47,444 nucleotides of DNA from Nitrospirota bacterium (GCA_021825295.1 JAKAHV010000022.1:1-47444), one strand, 5' to 3'. Shown: positions 1 through 7,433, numbered from the stretch's first letter. Numbers and translations are program-made. The notes: generated from the letters alone by a model not told the origin.

Positions 1-206
1 AAATAATTTGTATATTTCGCGCTTGCCGATACCTGCCAGGCCCTTTCGTTCGGTCGCGCGGTTCCGGACGTATCCAGACGGCGGGATTTAGATCGTCTTC
101 GAGGGCGAATGGCGAAAGATTGGCAGGCTCTCTCAAGGACCGGGCAGGTATCAGCCTTATACTCCCGGAAATCTCAGTGATCTACCCACAGGAATCTGAA
201 GAGCCC
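1..206. other. Left-edge non-coding stretch
   Basis: No convincing gene is seen here. The open frame running through it on the plus strand is the antisense of the beta-propeller gene. A 10-bp inverted repeat (GATACCTGCC at 28-37 and GGCAGGTATC at 143-152) is separated by about 105 bases. Its role is unknown and it may be chance. Confidence 0.4.
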
Positions 207-241
207 AAAAAAAAGGGGGCGGTATTCCACCCCCTTTTTGA
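207..241 (-). terminator. Intrinsic terminator of the beta-propeller gene
   Basis: Read on the minus strand, a G-rich arm (GGGGGTGG) pairs with CCGCCCCC around an AATA loop, followed by a run of eight T. It starts about 30 bases after the stop of the beta-propeller gene, the expected place for a Rho-independent terminator. Confidence 0.85.
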
Positions 242-269
242 GTGTGAGGTCTTTTTTTTAGCGGGCGCT

Positions 270-1340
270 TTACTGCGCCACGGGCTTGTGTTTCATCCCC
301 CAGGCAACGGTGATGCCGCAGAGGTTCGGGTGCCCCTCGGCCAGTTTCACTTCAATGCCGTACTTCGAATGGCAGCTCTGGCAGACCGAGATGTCCTCCA
401 CGACCTTATGCGTGTTGGCGTTCATTATCATGAGCCTGCTGTCCTTCTGATACGTCCTGGCGGGTATCAGGGCCCACTTGCCGTCCGGGCTGAAGGCGAC
501 ATCGTGCGAATAGCGGTGCGGCGGCAGCACGATATGGTCGATCACCTTGTCGGTCCTGGTGTCGATGACGACAATCTGGGACTTGTGGGTGGCGGGCTTC
601 AGGCCCGGGTCGTACTCGTTGGGGGCCGCGACCCAGAGCTGATGGCTATGCGGCCTCAGGTGTATCTGGTGGATGAACGTCATCTGCGGGTCGGTTATCT
701 TCTTGATGACCTTCTTGGTCTTCCAGTCGAGCACGTAGATGGTGCCGGTCGGCATGTCGGAGACATAGGCCTTCGTCCCGTTGTTGACCCACTGGATGCC
801 GCAGACGGCCGCGCCCACGGGGATGGAGTCCACCGTCTTCATGGTCTTGTAATCCCATTCGTAGACGTGCCCGTCGGCCATGTCCTCGAAATAGATGTGC
901 TTGCCGTGAGGTCCCACGATCGCGTCGCAGAATTTCTGGCCCACCTGTATCTTTTTGGATTTCTGGCCGGTCTTGAGGTTGTAGACGACGACGCCGCCGT
1001 CAAGCATCCCCACATACAGCTTGTCCCCTATTTTCGCGGCGCCGTGGATTCCGCCGCCTGTTTTGACCTTCGACATCGTCATGCCGGCTATCTTGCCTTC
1101 CATTTCGCTGCCGGCCTCCGTAATTACAATCCTGTCTTTCTCGATGTTCGAAGGCGATTTCATGTTGGCAAGGTTGACCATGGCTATATGCCCGCCTTCA
1201 CCGGAGATGAAGGCGATCCCCACGAGATGGGGCACCTTTCCCTTTTCAGCCGCCTGAGCCGCGGTTACATGCGTATTCGCGACGAAATAGCCCCCCGCCA
1301 TCAGCGCGAGCGCTACTGCTGCCAGTAAGATTTTTTTCAT
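270..1340 (-). CDS. Secreted YVTN-type beta-propeller protein with one CxxCH haem motif
   Basis: A 356-residue protein that begins with a typical signal peptide (MKKILLAAVALALMAGG, cleavage likely near VTAAQAAE). The body has repeated blade-like segments (KTGQKSKKIQVG, KTMKTVDSIPVG, KTKKVIKKI, RTDKVIDHIVLPP) typical of YVTN/cytochrome-D1-like propellers. Near the C-terminus, residues 320-324 read CQSCH, a c-type haem attachment motif, so the mature protein may be a periplasmic redox or metal-linked protein. The start at 1340 is preferred over the ATG at 1370 because it is preceded by GAGGGAG and begins the signal peptide. It is monocistronic, with its own terminator and an upstream dyad. The substrate cannot be told from sequence. 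The propeller call is good; the haem role is inference. Confidence 0.8.
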   Translation of the reverse strand: MKKILLAAVALALMAGGYFVANTHVTAAQAAEKGKVPHLVGIAFISGEGGHIAMVNLANMKSPSNIEKDRIVITEAGSEMEGKIAGMTMSKVKTGGGIHGAAKIGDKLYVGMLDGGVVVYNLKTGQKSKKIQVGQKFCDAIVGPHGKHIYFEDMADGHVYEWDYKTMKTVDSIPVGAAVCGIQWVNNGTKAYVSDMPTGTIYVLDWKTKKVIKKITDPQMTFIHQIHLRPHSHQLWVAAPNEYDPGLKPATHKSQIVVIDTRTDKVIDHIVLPPHRYSHDVAFSPDGKWALIPARTYQKDSRLMIMNANTHKVVEDISVCQSCHSKYGIEVKLAEGHPNLCGITVAWGMKHKPVAQ

Positions 1341-1461
1341 TTCGATTTCTCCCTCGTTTTCCCCTCCCATCCTCGATTTAACCCCTCACGAACCCTTCAA
1401 ATGACTTGAACTTCCACCTCCTTCCAGACTGGATTTGGCAAGTGCCATATTTACTTATTAA

Positions 1462-1482
1462 GGCATTATTTAAAATAATGCC
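1462..1482. promoter_or_regulatory. Perfect dyad, candidate operator
   Basis: Nine-base arms GGCATTATT (1462-1470) and AATAATGCC (1474-1482) around a TAA centre. It lies about 120 bases upstream of the propeller gene start in the AT-rich promoter region, so it may be a repressor or activator site. It has no T-run and is not terminator-like. Confidence 0.4.
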
Positions 1483-1627
1483 GATATAAAAAAATATATC
1501 TCAAGATAAAAATTCTTTGCAACTTGAAATTACGATTTATAGGTGAAATTACAATTGGAAATGGAAAAGGCGGGCCCCGGCATCCTGCCGGAAAAAGAAG
1601 GGGGTGGCCCTTGGCCCCGATTTACCT

Positions 1628-1658
1628 AAAAAAAAGCGGGGGGCCGGAGGCCCCCCGC
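1628..1658 (-). terminator. Intrinsic terminator of the YeeE/YedE gene
   Basis: On the minus strand GCGGGGGGCC pairs perfectly with GGCCCCCCGC around a 3-base loop and is followed by eight T. It lies about 30 bases after the stop at 1690. This placement supports the read-through gene end rather than the TGA at 1816. Confidence 0.9.
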
Positions 1659-1689
1659 TGGCGGAAAGGATTTTCCCCCTTTTCAGGGA

Positions 1690-2790
1690 TCAATCCTGCA
1701 TCGGCTTTATGAACTTGAAGTAGACCATCGTCCAGTTGCCAAGCATGATGAAGATTATGGAGACTATGCTCGATACGGCCAAGGTTGACACACCGGTCAA
1801 CCCGTGACCGATGTTTCAGCCGCCTGCCGTGGCGGCGCCAAAGCCCATAAGGAGGCTGCCGCCAAAGACGGTCATCAGCTCGCTTGCGGTGGGCACCTTG
1901 AGCTTGAACTCCTTCAGGGCCTTCGAGCTTAAAAGCGCGCCTATGGGCACGACCAGGATGTAAATGGCGCTCCAGGTCATTTTGAGCCCGAAGAAATCGA
2001 ACATCTGGCGCGGAGAACCGCTGCTTCTGTTGATTACGGCCAGAAAGGCCTCGGCCAGGGGGCCGGTAAATGAAACTCCCCTGGGGTCCTGGCCGTACAC
2101 GCCGGAGGCCCACCAGGCCGCCACGACCATCAGGCCTATGAGCGCGCCCGCGACCGACCATTTGTACCCTTTCGACGGCCCCTTCTGAAACGGCTTCCCC
2201 TTGACGATGAATGTGCCGGCAACGACCGTTATGACGGCTATCGTTATCCATGTTGTGGCCAATCCCCCGCCGAAGAGGTCCGGCAGGCTGAAGGCATAAT
2301 TTATGCTGCCGTCCGGGGCGTGAATGCCGACTTTATAGCTCCTCAGGAAGAGGTAAATGGGTCTGAGCACGCCTTTCTCCGTCGTTATGATGGACAGGCC
2401 GAAGCCGAGCACCGCCACCATTGAGGCAGTCAGGCCTTCTCCCACCCGGTAGAGTATGCCGCTGCCGCAGCCGCCGGCAAGGACCATCCCCAGGCCGAAG
2501 ATGTACCCCCCGACGATGTTTGCCACCGGGGCGAAGACCTCCCGCGAAAGGGTGAAAGGACCGTAGGCGTCGCCTCCCAGCCAGTGCATGTCTTCAAGGA
2601 GGTTTGCGCCGATTATGGCGATTACCACGCTCAGAAGGTACGCCCTGAAGAGAGTGAGGTCGTTGATGAAGATGATGTCCCTGAACGCGGTGTTTACGCA
2701 GAACCTGCCGCGCTGCAAGATAAAGCCGAAAGCGACCCCGATGATGAGCGCCGAGATCACCACTACAAAACTTCCTGGCAGCAATTGCAT
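1690..2790 (-). CDS. YeeE/YedE sulfur-transport family protein with selenocysteine (Sec325)
   Basis: A membrane protein of 366 residues if the in-frame TGA at 1816-1818 is read as selenocysteine. Read to that TGA it stops at residue 324, just before a family motif. Family marks in order: GRFCVNTAFRD near residue 30, GGCGSGILYRVGEG near residue 120, and GGUNIGHGLTG at residues 323-333, where U is the TGA codon and the family has Cys. After the TGA the frame continues 41 codons (through a membrane helix ending FIKPMQD) to a TGA at 1690, followed by a strong terminator. YeeE/TsuA proteins pass thiosulfate or other sulfur species across the membrane using conserved cysteines. A hairpin with bacterial SECIS geometry follows the TGA. 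Selenium rather than sulfur as cargo is possible but unproven. Confidence 0.88.
1783..1802 (-). promoter_or_regulatory. Candidate bacterial SECIS hairpin for the YeeE/YedE Sec codon
   Basis: Downstream of the TGA on the minus strand, GGTTGAC pairs perfectly with GTCAACC (7 bp) around the 6-base loop CGGTGT. The loop begins 21 bases after the TGA and has G as its second base. Both facts agree with known bacterial SECIS rules: a small apical loop with an early G, about 16-37 bases from the UGA. Confidence 0.75.
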
Positions 2791-2907
2791 GCTCTCCTCC
2801 CTAGTTGAATTTTTTCGCGCTTACTAAAAATGCGTTTCATAATACTCAATCGGGAGGGAAATTTCAATGCGTGATCAAAAAACGGGCCTGCGCCGGAAAC
2901 CTTATGG

Positions 2908-2996
2908 GTTCCTCCCCCTTGATGGGGTAGGTCAGAGCCCTTGCATATCTGGCACTGGCCGTCTTTGCGTTCCTCCCCCTTGATGGGGTGGGTCAG
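2908..2996. repeat. Two 28-bp direct repeats in the spacer before the ABC operon
   Basis: Copies at 2908-2935 and 2969-2996 differ at one base and carry the partial palindrome CCCCCTTGATGGGG. The spacer is 33 bases. The second copy runs into GGAGAGGGTGGGG, the same phrase seen in the dispersed repeat near 5330, so this is a dispersed palindromic repeat family rather than a CRISPR. Confidence 0.6.
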
Positions 2997-3012
2997 GAGA
3001 GGGTGGGGAGGT

Positions 3013-3807
3013 TCATTCCCCTATCTTGGGTATGATGCCGCGCACGAGGGCCTTTTTATAGACCCGCATGAAAAACCAGGCCGAGATGGCGAGATAGAGC
3101 AGGTTCAGGCCGGACGCGAAGACGATCTGCCGGGCGGGGAAGACGCCGTTTCTGATGACCGCCCTCATGCCCTCGAAGGCATGGGAGGCCGGGATGAACA
3201 GGGAGACTGCCCTGAGGGCGTGCGGCAGCACCTTTACCGGATAGAAGACGGCTGAAAAGGGCAGAAACAGAAAGGCGAGCGCCCATGCCAGGATTTCCGC
3301 CTCCAGCCCGTACCGGAGTATCAGGGCGGTGGTGAATATGCCGATGGCCCATCCCATCGCCACCAGGTTCAGAGCCAGCGGCAGCAGGGCCGCGCCCAGC
3401 TTGAAGATATCGAACGAATAGAATATCCAGCCCAGCGACGAGGTGACCGTGAAGGCGGCAATCACCTTCAGGGCGCTTATGACAATGAGCGCGAAGATAT
3501 ATTCCGTGACCTTGACCGGGGAGACGAAGATGTTTATGAGGTTCCTGGACCACATGTCCTCCAGGAATGAGACCGATATACCCTGCTCGGCCCTGAAAAG
3601 CACGTCCCACAGTATCAGGGCGCCGATGAAATAGGAGACGAAGACCGGCATCCCGCCCGCCGACGCCCTCTGCAGGTACAAGGTAACGAACCCCCACAGA
3701 AGCAGGTCCATCGTGGGCCAGTAAAATATCTCCAGCAGCCGGGGCAGGCTCCTTCTGTAGAGGTATATCTGCCGGAGGCAGAGCCCCCAGAGGCGCCGCG
3801 GGCTCAT
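3013..3807 (-). CDS. ABC-2 type transporter permease
   Basis: A 264-residue integral membrane protein with about six hydrophobic helices, in the size range of ABC-2 permeases. The N-terminus RLWGLCLRQIYLYRRSLPRLLEIFYWPTMDL is characteristic of that superfamily, and the C-terminal half holds the FLFLPFSAVFYPVKVLP type segment. Its ATG overlaps the stop of the upstream ATPase gene (ATGA, 3804-3807), so the two are translationally coupled. The pair forms a simple exporter. The cargo (drug, lipid or polysaccharide) is not shown by sequence. It is the last gene of a minus-strand run that starts with the peroxiredoxin. Confidence 0.85.
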   Translation of the reverse strand: MSPRRLWGLCLRQIYLYRRSLPRLLEIFYWPTMDLLLWGFVTLYLQRASAGGMPVFVSYFIGALILWDVLFRAEQGISVSFLEDMWSRNLINIFVSPVKVTEYIFALIVISALKVIAAFTVTSSLGWIFYSFDIFKLGAALLPLALNLVAMGWAIGIFTTALILRYGLEAEILAWALAFLFLPFSAVFYPVKVLPHALRAVSLFIPASHAFEGMRAVIRNGVFPARQIVFASGLNLLYLAISAWFFMRVYKKALVRGIIPKIGE

Positions 3808-4583
3808 TTTTTATCTCCCCGCCTGGAGGGGCCGGCGGATTTGCCTTCGATTATCTTGAAAAAAAGTTCCTCCAGGCTCGCGGCTTCGTACTGCCCCAGG
3901 ACCTCCCGCCCCGGGCCTTCCAGCAGCACCTCGCCCCCCCTGAGGAAGAGCACGCGGTCGGAGACCTCCTGCATCTCCCAGAGGTTATGGGACGTGTAGA
4001 CCACCGAGAGCCCCTTCTGGCGGCTCAGTTTTACCAGAAGCTGCCTGGTCTTCCGGGCTATTTCCGGGTCGAGCCCGGCAGTGGGCTCGTCCAGCAGCAG
4101 TATCTCGGGATCGTTTATCAGCGCCTTTGAAAGGCAAAGCCGCATCATCTGCCCGGAGGAGAGCGTCTTGGTCTGCTTGTCCTTCAGATGGTAGAGTTCG
4201 AACATCCTGAGCGCTTCGGCGCACTTGCTGCCGGGCGAAGGCACCTCGTACATATGCGCATAGACCATCAGGTTCTCCCGGAGCGTGAGCGACAGGGGGA
4301 GCGAGACATAGTTGGAGGCGAAGTTCATCCGCCTCAGTATCTTCCCCCGGGTCTTCGGGGCAAGCCTCTCCCCGAAGACCAGTATTTCGCCTTCAGTGGG
4401 AACGATCAACCCCAGAAGCAGGTGTATGAGGGTGGTCTTGCCGGCGCCGTTGGGGCCCAGGATGCCAAGTATCTGGCCGCGGGAAAGGCTGAAGTTTACC
4501 GCCCTGAGGGCGAATATTCCTCGCTCGAAGGACTTTCCCAGGCCCCGGGCCTCGATTACGGCCATGGAAGGGGCCGCCGCCAT
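3804..4583 (-). CDS. ABC transporter ATP-binding protein
   Basis: ATPase of about 259 residues. Walker A is GPNGAGKTT, the signature is LSSGQMMRL, and Walker B is ILLLDEPTAGLDP followed by the switch region TSHNLWEMQEV. This is the usual architecture of an ABC-2 exporter ATPase. The open frame extends upstream to 4673 but would overlap the peroxiredoxin gene by 50 bases, so a start at 4583 (MAAAPSMAVIEARGLGKSF) or 4565 (MAVIEARGL) is preferred. Neither has a clear ribosome-binding site, so the exact start is uncertain. The short gap after the peroxiredoxin suggests cotranscription. The C-terminus is rich in basic residues. Confidence 0.88.
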   Translation of the reverse strand: MAAAPSMAVIEARGLGKSFERGIFALRAVNFSLSRGQILGILGPNGAGKTTLIHLLLGLIVPTEGEILVFGERLAPKTRGKILRRMNFASNYVSLPLSLTLRENLMVYAHMYEVPSPGSKCAEALRMFELYHLKDKQTKTLSSGQMMRLCLSKALINDPEILLLDEPTAGLDPEIARKTRQLLVKLSRQKGLSVVYTSHNLWEMQEVSDRVLFLRGGEVLLEGPGREVLGQYEAASLEELFFKIIEGKSAGPSRRGDKK

Positions 4584-4623
4584 GGAAGGGTGCGGCGCCG
4601 GCTCTGCCGGGTTGCGCGGGCGG

Positions 4624-5247
4624 TCATCCCTTGGCGTATGTCTTGACGTAGGATTCCCCGGCCCTGCCCACATACTCGGGCGCCGGCTTCATGGTATTTT
4701 CCCCCGGGTGCCATTTGGCCGGGCAGACTTCCTCCGGATGGCCGGCCTTGTAGATGTTGGCCTGCAGTTTCCTCAGCAGCTCCGCTGAGTTCCTGCCGAT
4801 GTCCAGGTGGTTTACCTCCAGGCTGACGAGCACCCCTTCGGGGTTTATGATGAAGGCGCCTCTTTGCGCCAGGCCGGAGTTCTCGTCATAGACGCCGAAC
4901 GTCCTTGACAGCTTGCCCGCGGGGTCCGATCCCATCTTGTATTCGACGTTCTTCAGCATCTGCTCGTCCATCTGCCAGGCGAGGTGGACGAATTTGGTGT
5001 CCGTGCTCACCGTTATCAGCTCCGCCCCTTCCTTCCTGAAATTCTCATGCTGGCCTGCCAGGTCAGCGAACTCCGTGGCTCAGACGAACGTGAAGTCGGC
5101 CGGGTAGAAAAAAAGAATGGTCCATTTGCCCTGTTTTTTCAGCTCTTCAAGACTTATCTCCCCAAAACTGCCGTCAGCGGGCTCGAAGGTGTCGATCCTG
5201 AAGTCCGGCACCTTGTCGCCGATTCGTAGCGCGCAGCATCCTTCCAT
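4624..5247 (-). CDS. AhpC-type 2-Cys peroxiredoxin with selenocysteine (Sec56)
   Basis: A 207-residue peroxidase when the TGA at 5080-5082 is read as Sec. The active-site phrase reads PADFTFVUATEFADL where the family has FTFVCPTE, so the TGA sits exactly at the peroxidatic Cys (residue 56). The resolving Cys is kept near the C-terminus (EEVCPAKW, Cys175). The start at 5247 has GGAGG eight bases upstream and gives MEGCCALRIGDKVPDF, a normal AhpC N-terminus plus an extra CC pair. It reduces peroxides in the cytoplasm, with an unidentified electron donor. Sec-containing peroxiredoxins are known in anaerobes. ABC exporter genes follow on the same strand. The residue after Sec is Ala instead of the usual Pro. 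Confidence 0.92.
5049..5067 (-). promoter_or_regulatory. Candidate bacterial SECIS hairpin for the peroxiredoxin Sec codon
   Basis: On the minus strand GCTG-A-CCT pairs with AGG-C-CAGC (4 bp, one mismatch, 3 bp) around the loop GGC. The loop starts 21 bases after the TGA and begins with G. This is the same spacing as in the YeeE/YedE gene. Confidence 0.6.
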
Positions 5248-5660
5248 TTTCGTTTCCTCCTTTTGCCGGTCCTGTCTATCTGATTTTCAATACCTCGCAG
5301 TCTCTGCTGCGGGGTTTCCCTATAGATCCCTCCCCCTTTGAGGGGGTTAGGAGAGGGTGCCTAAATTTTTTCACTCTCCGCCAGTCCCTCCCCTCAAGGG
5401 AGGAAGGATTTTGGTTCCGTTCAATCGGGACTTTCGCAAGTTTTTAATTTAATTTGCAGTCCCCTGCAGCTAGCTGCAGGGTCTCCTTGAGCCATTCCCT
5501 TACCCTCCGCTTCGGGACCAGTGCGCTCCTCCCTCTCCCAATGGGAGAGGGTTGGGGTGAGGGAGCGGGGCGCCGCCCCCCCTGTAACAAGTATCCGATA
5601 GCATCGGAGCTTAGTCAATGAGCCCGCGGCCGCCTCCTTCCATGCAAATTGATCAGCAAG
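5248..5660. repeat. Intergenic cluster of palindromic repeats
   Basis: No gene is seen. Present are two inverted copies of a CCCTCCCC-type repeat (5328-5359 and 5372-5403), another hairpin-forming repeat CCCTCTCCCAATGGGAGAGGG (5531-5551, running on to 5563), and an exact 20-bp palindrome at 5462-5481. The set resembles extragenic palindromic elements found between convergent or divergent units. Confidence 0.55.
5462..5481. repeat. Perfect 20-bp palindrome
   Basis: CCCTGCAGCTAGCTGCAGGG is its own reverse complement with no loop. It lies between divergent genes, with no T-run. It could be a dimeric protein-binding site or part of the repeat cluster. Confidence 0.6.
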
Positions 5661-5700
5661 CAATTTAGATTGATTACTAATCTATAGAGATTCTAAATTG
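5661..5700. promoter_or_regulatory. AT-rich inverted repeat upstream of the NapH-like gene
   Basis: CAATTTAGA at 5661-5669 and TCTAAATTG at 5692-5700 are exact reverse complements, 22 bases apart, with a smaller dyad GATT-AC-TAATC (about 5672-5683) inside. Its place 80-115 bases before the start suggests an operator. No regulator is identified. Confidence 0.35.
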
Positions 5701-5728
5701 GATCGCGGGCGCTGTCAAGAGAATTTTC

Positions 5729-5742
5729 ATGATATGAATCAT
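5729..5742. promoter_or_regulatory. Candidate CRP/FNR-family site
   Basis: ATGAT-ATGA-ATCAT fits the TGA-N6-TCA core of CRP/FNR-type sites (FNR consensus TTGAT-N4-ATCAA). It lies 35 bases before the start of the NapH-like gene, consistent with anaerobic or nitrosative control of a redox gene. Confidence 0.4.
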
Positions 5743-5776
5743 AACGCGCATTGCCGGAAAAGATTTAAAATGGCAC

Positions 5777-6811
5777 ATGGGGCGGAAAGCGGCGGATATC
5801 GAAAAGTTCAGGAGGGCCGTCCAGGCGGCGGTTTTGCTCCTTTGCCTGTTTGCGGGCTACAGGCTCTATCTTTTTGTGGGCCAGTTTCCTGGCGGGGGGG
5901 TCCAGATATCCAGGCCGTCCGTGGTGGACGGTTTCCTGCCCATCGGCGGGCTGATGGGGCTTAAACTCTGGCTTTCCACGGGGGTATTCGACCCCGTGCA
6001 TCCGGCGGCGATTGTGATACTGGCTGCGGCCATAGCGGTTTCAGCCGTCTTTAAAAAGGGTTTTTGCAGTTGGATATGCCCGGTGGGCGCGTTGTCCGAG
6101 ACGCTCTGGAAGACGGGCGGGAGGATATCCGGGCGTGATTTCAGGCCGAACAGGCCTTTGGATTATTCGCTGCGCTCCGTAAAGTACATTCTGCTTGCAT
6201 TTTTTCTGATAAATGTCTTTTCAATGCCATCCGGGGCACTGGAGTCTTTCCTCTCGGGGCCTTACTGGGTGGCCGCGGACGCGCGGATGCTATGGTTTTT
6301 CGAGCATATGGGAGTTGCCTCGGGCGCCGTGCTGGCCGGGCTCTTCGCAGGCTCTTTTTTCTACAGGAATTTCTGGTGCAGGTATTTCTGTCCTTACGGG
6401 GCGCTTCTCGGGCTCTTGAGTTTCCTGAGCCCGGCGAAGGTAACCAGGGATGAGGCGGCCTGCACTCATTGCGGCGTCTGCCGGAGAAACTGCCCCGCAT
6501 ATATCCCGGTCGATAAAAAGACGAGGATAAGGTCGCCGGAGTGCAGCGGCTGTCTCACATGTGTGGCCCGTTGTCCGGCGCCTGGAGCACTTGAAGTCAG
6601 GCTCGGCAGATTCCGGGCCGGACAAGATAAAATCCCGTCAGTGGCTTCCGAGAGGGGGCGCGCGGTTTCCCCCTTTTTATACGCGGCCCTGCTCCTGGCG
6701 GTTTTCTTCGGGATCGTTGCCTGGGCGAAGGCCGCGGGCCACTGGATATCGGGAGTGCCCATCGCGGATTACGGGAGGATTATTTCATTAATGAGAGGTC
6801 CTGGCGGATAG
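5777..6811 (+). CDS. NapH/CcoG-like polyferredoxin membrane protein
   Basis: 344 residues with about five membrane helices. Two CxxxCP motifs flank helices on the membrane face (CSWICP 97-102 and CRYFCP 201-206), as in NapH/NosR/RdxA-type proteins. Two classical [4Fe-4S] ferredoxin motifs follow: CTHCGVCRRNCP 229-240 and CSGCLTCVARCP 256-267. A final helix lies near residue 300. Such proteins pass electrons from the quinone pool or cytoplasm to periplasmic reductases. No reductase gene is adjacent, so the partner is unknown. An FNR-like dyad lies just upstream. The ribosome-binding site is weak. Confidence 0.88.
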   Translation: MGRKAADIEKFRRAVQAAVLLLCLFAGYRLYLFVGQFPGGGVQISRPSVVDGFLPIGGLMGLKLWLSTGVFDPVHPAAIVILAAAIAVSAVFKKGFCSWICPVGALSETLWKTGGRISGRDFRPNRPLDYSLRSVKYILLAFFLINVFSMPSGALESFLSGPYWVAADARMLWFFEHMGVASGAVLAGLFAGSFFYRNFWCRYFCPYGALLGLLSFLSPAKVTRDEAACTHCGVCRRNCPAYIPVDKKTRIRSPECSGCLTCVARCPAPGALEVRLGRFRAGQDKIPSVASERGRAVSPFLYAALLLAVFFGIVAWAKAAGHWISGVPIADYGRIISLMRGPGG

Positions 6812-6828
6812 CCGCGTCCTGCCGGTGT

Positions 6829-7080
6829 TCAGCGGCCCTTGAGCTTCCTGATATCTCTCAGCCACCTGCCGCATTTCGGGCATCTGTCCACCGAAAACAC
6901 CTCGATCTTGAGGAACCCCCCCGTCCTTACCTCTATTTCTATATACGGCACATCTATGAAAATCTGGCAGCAGTAATCCAGGCCGGTGTCGACAGGCTCG
7001 AACCTGTAGAATTCCCTCCAGATCTCGTCGGATTCTTCTTTGCGGATTCCGTGTCGGTCATTTAAGAAATCCCTGTTCAT
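6829..7080 (-). CDS. Small hypothetical protein with a CxxC motif
   Basis: 83 residues, charged, no membrane segment. A CPKCGRW motif near residue 70 suggests a single zinc or redox site, and a CC pair occurs mid-protein (LDYCCQIFID). The start at 7080 has a GGGGG-type ribosome-binding site upstream. It is convergent with the NapH-like gene, with only 17 bases between the stops. The family is not recognised. Confidence 0.6.
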   Translation of the reverse strand: MNRDFLNDRHGIRKEESDEIWREFYRFEPVDTGLDYCCQIFIDVPYIEIEVRTGGFLKIEVFSVDRCPKCGRWLRDIRKLKGR

Positions 7081-7433
7081 CAGGGGCCCCCTTTTGAGTC
7101 AGTGAAGCGAAAGACTTTTGTTTTGTTTGCCCCTTCCTGTTTTTCCTGACTACAGTTTATCACCTGAGAAACGGTTGTCTATCCGCTTTACGGGCCTGCG
7201 CCAGATTTGCGGGGCAAGGCGGGACATCTGTCCCGCCTTTGGCGGGATTCCGGACGTAAGTCCCGCCGCCACGGCATTGCCGCCAAGGGCGAATATCAAT
7301 CCATTGATTAAGATGCGGCCCGCCGTGATCCGTCCGCTCTTCGCTTCTCTCCGGGAACAGGCAGATGCCAGCCCGCAAATCTGGCGCAGGCCCCGCTTTA
7401 CTCTCCCAATATTTTCTGATATAGGAATATGTA
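7081..7433. other. Intergenic region carrying a MITE
   Basis: No gene is seen. Most of the stretch is the 202-bp inverted-repeat element listed separately. The last 30 bases hold the AT-rich leader and AGGA-type ribosome-binding site of the amino-acid dehydrogenase. Confidence 0.6.
7192..7393. mobile_element. 202-bp MITE-like element with 22-bp TIRs and 8-bp target duplication
   Basis: Perfect 22-bp terminal inverted repeats lie at 7192-7213 (begins GGGCCTGCGCCAG) and 7372-7393. They are directly flanked by the 8-bp direct repeat CGCTTTAC at 7184-7191 and 7394-7401. The inside holds two GGCGGGA/TCCCGCC hairpins (7218-7237 and about 7241-7267) and about 90 bp shared with the copy at 16496-16584. 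There is no coding capacity. This is the structure of a non-autonomous DNA transposon mobilised in trans. Confidence 0.85.

Larger units (their letters stand above)
1341..1689. other. Intergenic region upstream of the propeller gene
   Basis: An AT-rich stretch (about 1440-1560) that probably holds the propeller-gene promoter on the minus strand, the 21-bp dyad listed separately, and the terminator of the YeeE/YedE gene. No coding frame with a plausible start and ribosome-binding site was found. Confidence 0.5.

Noticed and set aside
120-1328. Long plus-strand open frame
   Set aside because: It is antisense to the beta-propeller gene, has no family features or ribosome-binding site, and is His/Arg/Gly-rich as expected for a shadow frame.
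1816-1818. TGA as the true stop of the YeeE/YedE gene (truncated gene)
   Set aside because: Conserved motif and helix continue in frame, a SECIS-like hairpin follows, and the terminator lies after the later stop. The peroxiredoxin shows the same pattern.
2908-2996. Two 28-bp repeats with a 33-bp spacer, like a minimal CRISPR
   Set aside because: The unit has a CCCCCTTGATGGGG core shared with dispersed repeats near 5330. There are only two copies and no cas genes nearby.
6829-7080. Sec extension past the TGA stop of the small CxxC protein
   Set aside because: The codons after the TGA do not continue any recognisable motif and the convergent gene end is very close.
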